Part shown: piece by piece, positions 63,411 through 64,000 of the stretch
Layout of the letters: every line of letters begins with the position of its first letter
Position numbering within the stretch: position 1 is the first letter of the stretch
Source: Tillus elongatus
Taxonomy: Eukaryota; Arthropoda; Insecta; Coleoptera; Cleridae
Assembly: GCA_964006375.1 (NCBI GenBank)
Contig: OZ023265.1
Location: forward strand, 171,437,943 to 171,501,942
DNA: 64,000 nucleotides
Reading direction: 5' to 3'
Translations under genes and position numbers: made by a program
Notes under the pieces: model-generated
What the model was told of the DNA's origin: nothing
The model's input: the letters and a program-made list of their open reading frames with translations, nothing else
Database searches by the model: none

Positions 63411-64000
63411 ATAAAATTGTATTGGCTTGATTTTTATTTAAATTGTAATGTATTTTTATTGGAAAACAAATTATTATTAATTATTACTCCCTCAAAAAAA
63501 AGTTCACAAACAACCTTTCGTTGTTCAGAAGAAGTTAACGTGAAGACCTTGGATTTATTATCCCTCTTCACCGATATTCCATGTAAAGCGACAGTATTTT
63601 TTGTTTCTTATTACAATATAAAGTGTAGCTTTGAATTTATCCCGACGCAATTTATTTTCTTATAAAACCACGTTAGTATTTTTGTTAGAACTAATATTGT
63701 TTGTTAAAACAGCGCATAAAAAGACACGAATTCTCCCTAAACCACATACTCACTTTTAGCCGTATTAATGGAAATGCTAGATAGCAAAATAGACTCGTTA
63801 TGAAAAAATCAGTAGAAATTCAGTAAAATTTATTGGGAATCTTAATTTGTAATAATGCCTATTGCCTTGTTAATAATTTTAAACTGCTTATTAAAACTTA
63901 AATTTCAACGTAAGCATTACAAGCCACAAAAAATACAATGTATTTTCCTTGCTTAAAAACGCCCAGCTATTTAAGCGCTAACAATTGCCGGAATGGCATA
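63411..64000. other. no recognised feature
   Basis: AT-rich. The frame 63417-63665 has no domain; it may be unique host intergenic or intronic DNA and continues past the window. Confidence 0.3.

Overview
The window is a gene-poor, AT-rich stretch of an arthropod nuclear genome, most likely an insect. The evidence is an errantivirus-type LTR retrotransposon with gag, an integrase remnant and a fusion-protein-like env, DD41D Tc1/mariner elements, several non-LTR retrotransposon families, a hAT transposon, tRNA-derived SINEs and Penelope-like fragments, set among very long (TA)n tracts. I found no convincing host protein-coding gene, tRNA or rRNA gene. The order of insect cannot be decided from what is visible.

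Layout. 0-2.5 kb: TA tract, a hammerhead-ribozyme-like motif on the minus strand, a 5'-truncated DD41D mariner, and a second hammerhead-like motif. 2.5-10.4 kb: mostly non-coding, with copies of one abundant non-autonomous repeat family (called family H here; it has a microsatellite core and a 5-bp hairpin end), a fold-back member of about 1.1 kb, and the tail of an ordinary mariner. 10.4-14.6 kb: an RNase H-bearing LINE (LINE A) nested inside a family H copy, then a CR1/jockey-like LINE (LINE B). 15.3-20.2 kb: SINE and family H copies, including a near-perfect palindrome of about 960 bp. 20.4-25.6 kb: LINE A, a SINE, a Penelope-like GIY-YIG fragment and LINE C. 25.6-28 kb: a DD41D mariner with very long inverted repeats. 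33-35.4 kb: hAT. 36-39 kb: RNase H fragment and LINE B. 40.6 kb: a SINE with a clean target duplication. 41.3-44.4 kb: DD41D mariner with about 570-bp inverted repeats. 45-51.7 kb: LINE A nested in family H, LINE B, an inverted pair of hammerhead-like motifs, and a family H copy. 52.3-59.7 kb: a 6.45-kb errantivirus-like element inserted in a LINE B copy. 61.6-63.4 kb: LINE B ending in a compound alternating purine-pyrimidine microsatellite.

How the parts relate. Nothing here forms a host operon or pathway; the connections are parasitic and stratigraphic. LINEs interrupt family H, the LTR element interrupts a LINE, and SINEs show LINE-style duplications. The most notable signals are (i) three sequence-distinct classes of hammerhead-like self-cleaving RNA motif, in a window that also holds Penelope-like endonuclease fragments, (ii) an LTR element with nearly identical LTRs, an open env and an in-phase splice donor/acceptor pair, but a pol lacking protease and reverse transcriptase, and (iii) a long inverted duplication centred on a microsatellite. 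All reading was by eye; boundaries are approximate unless a target duplication is given.
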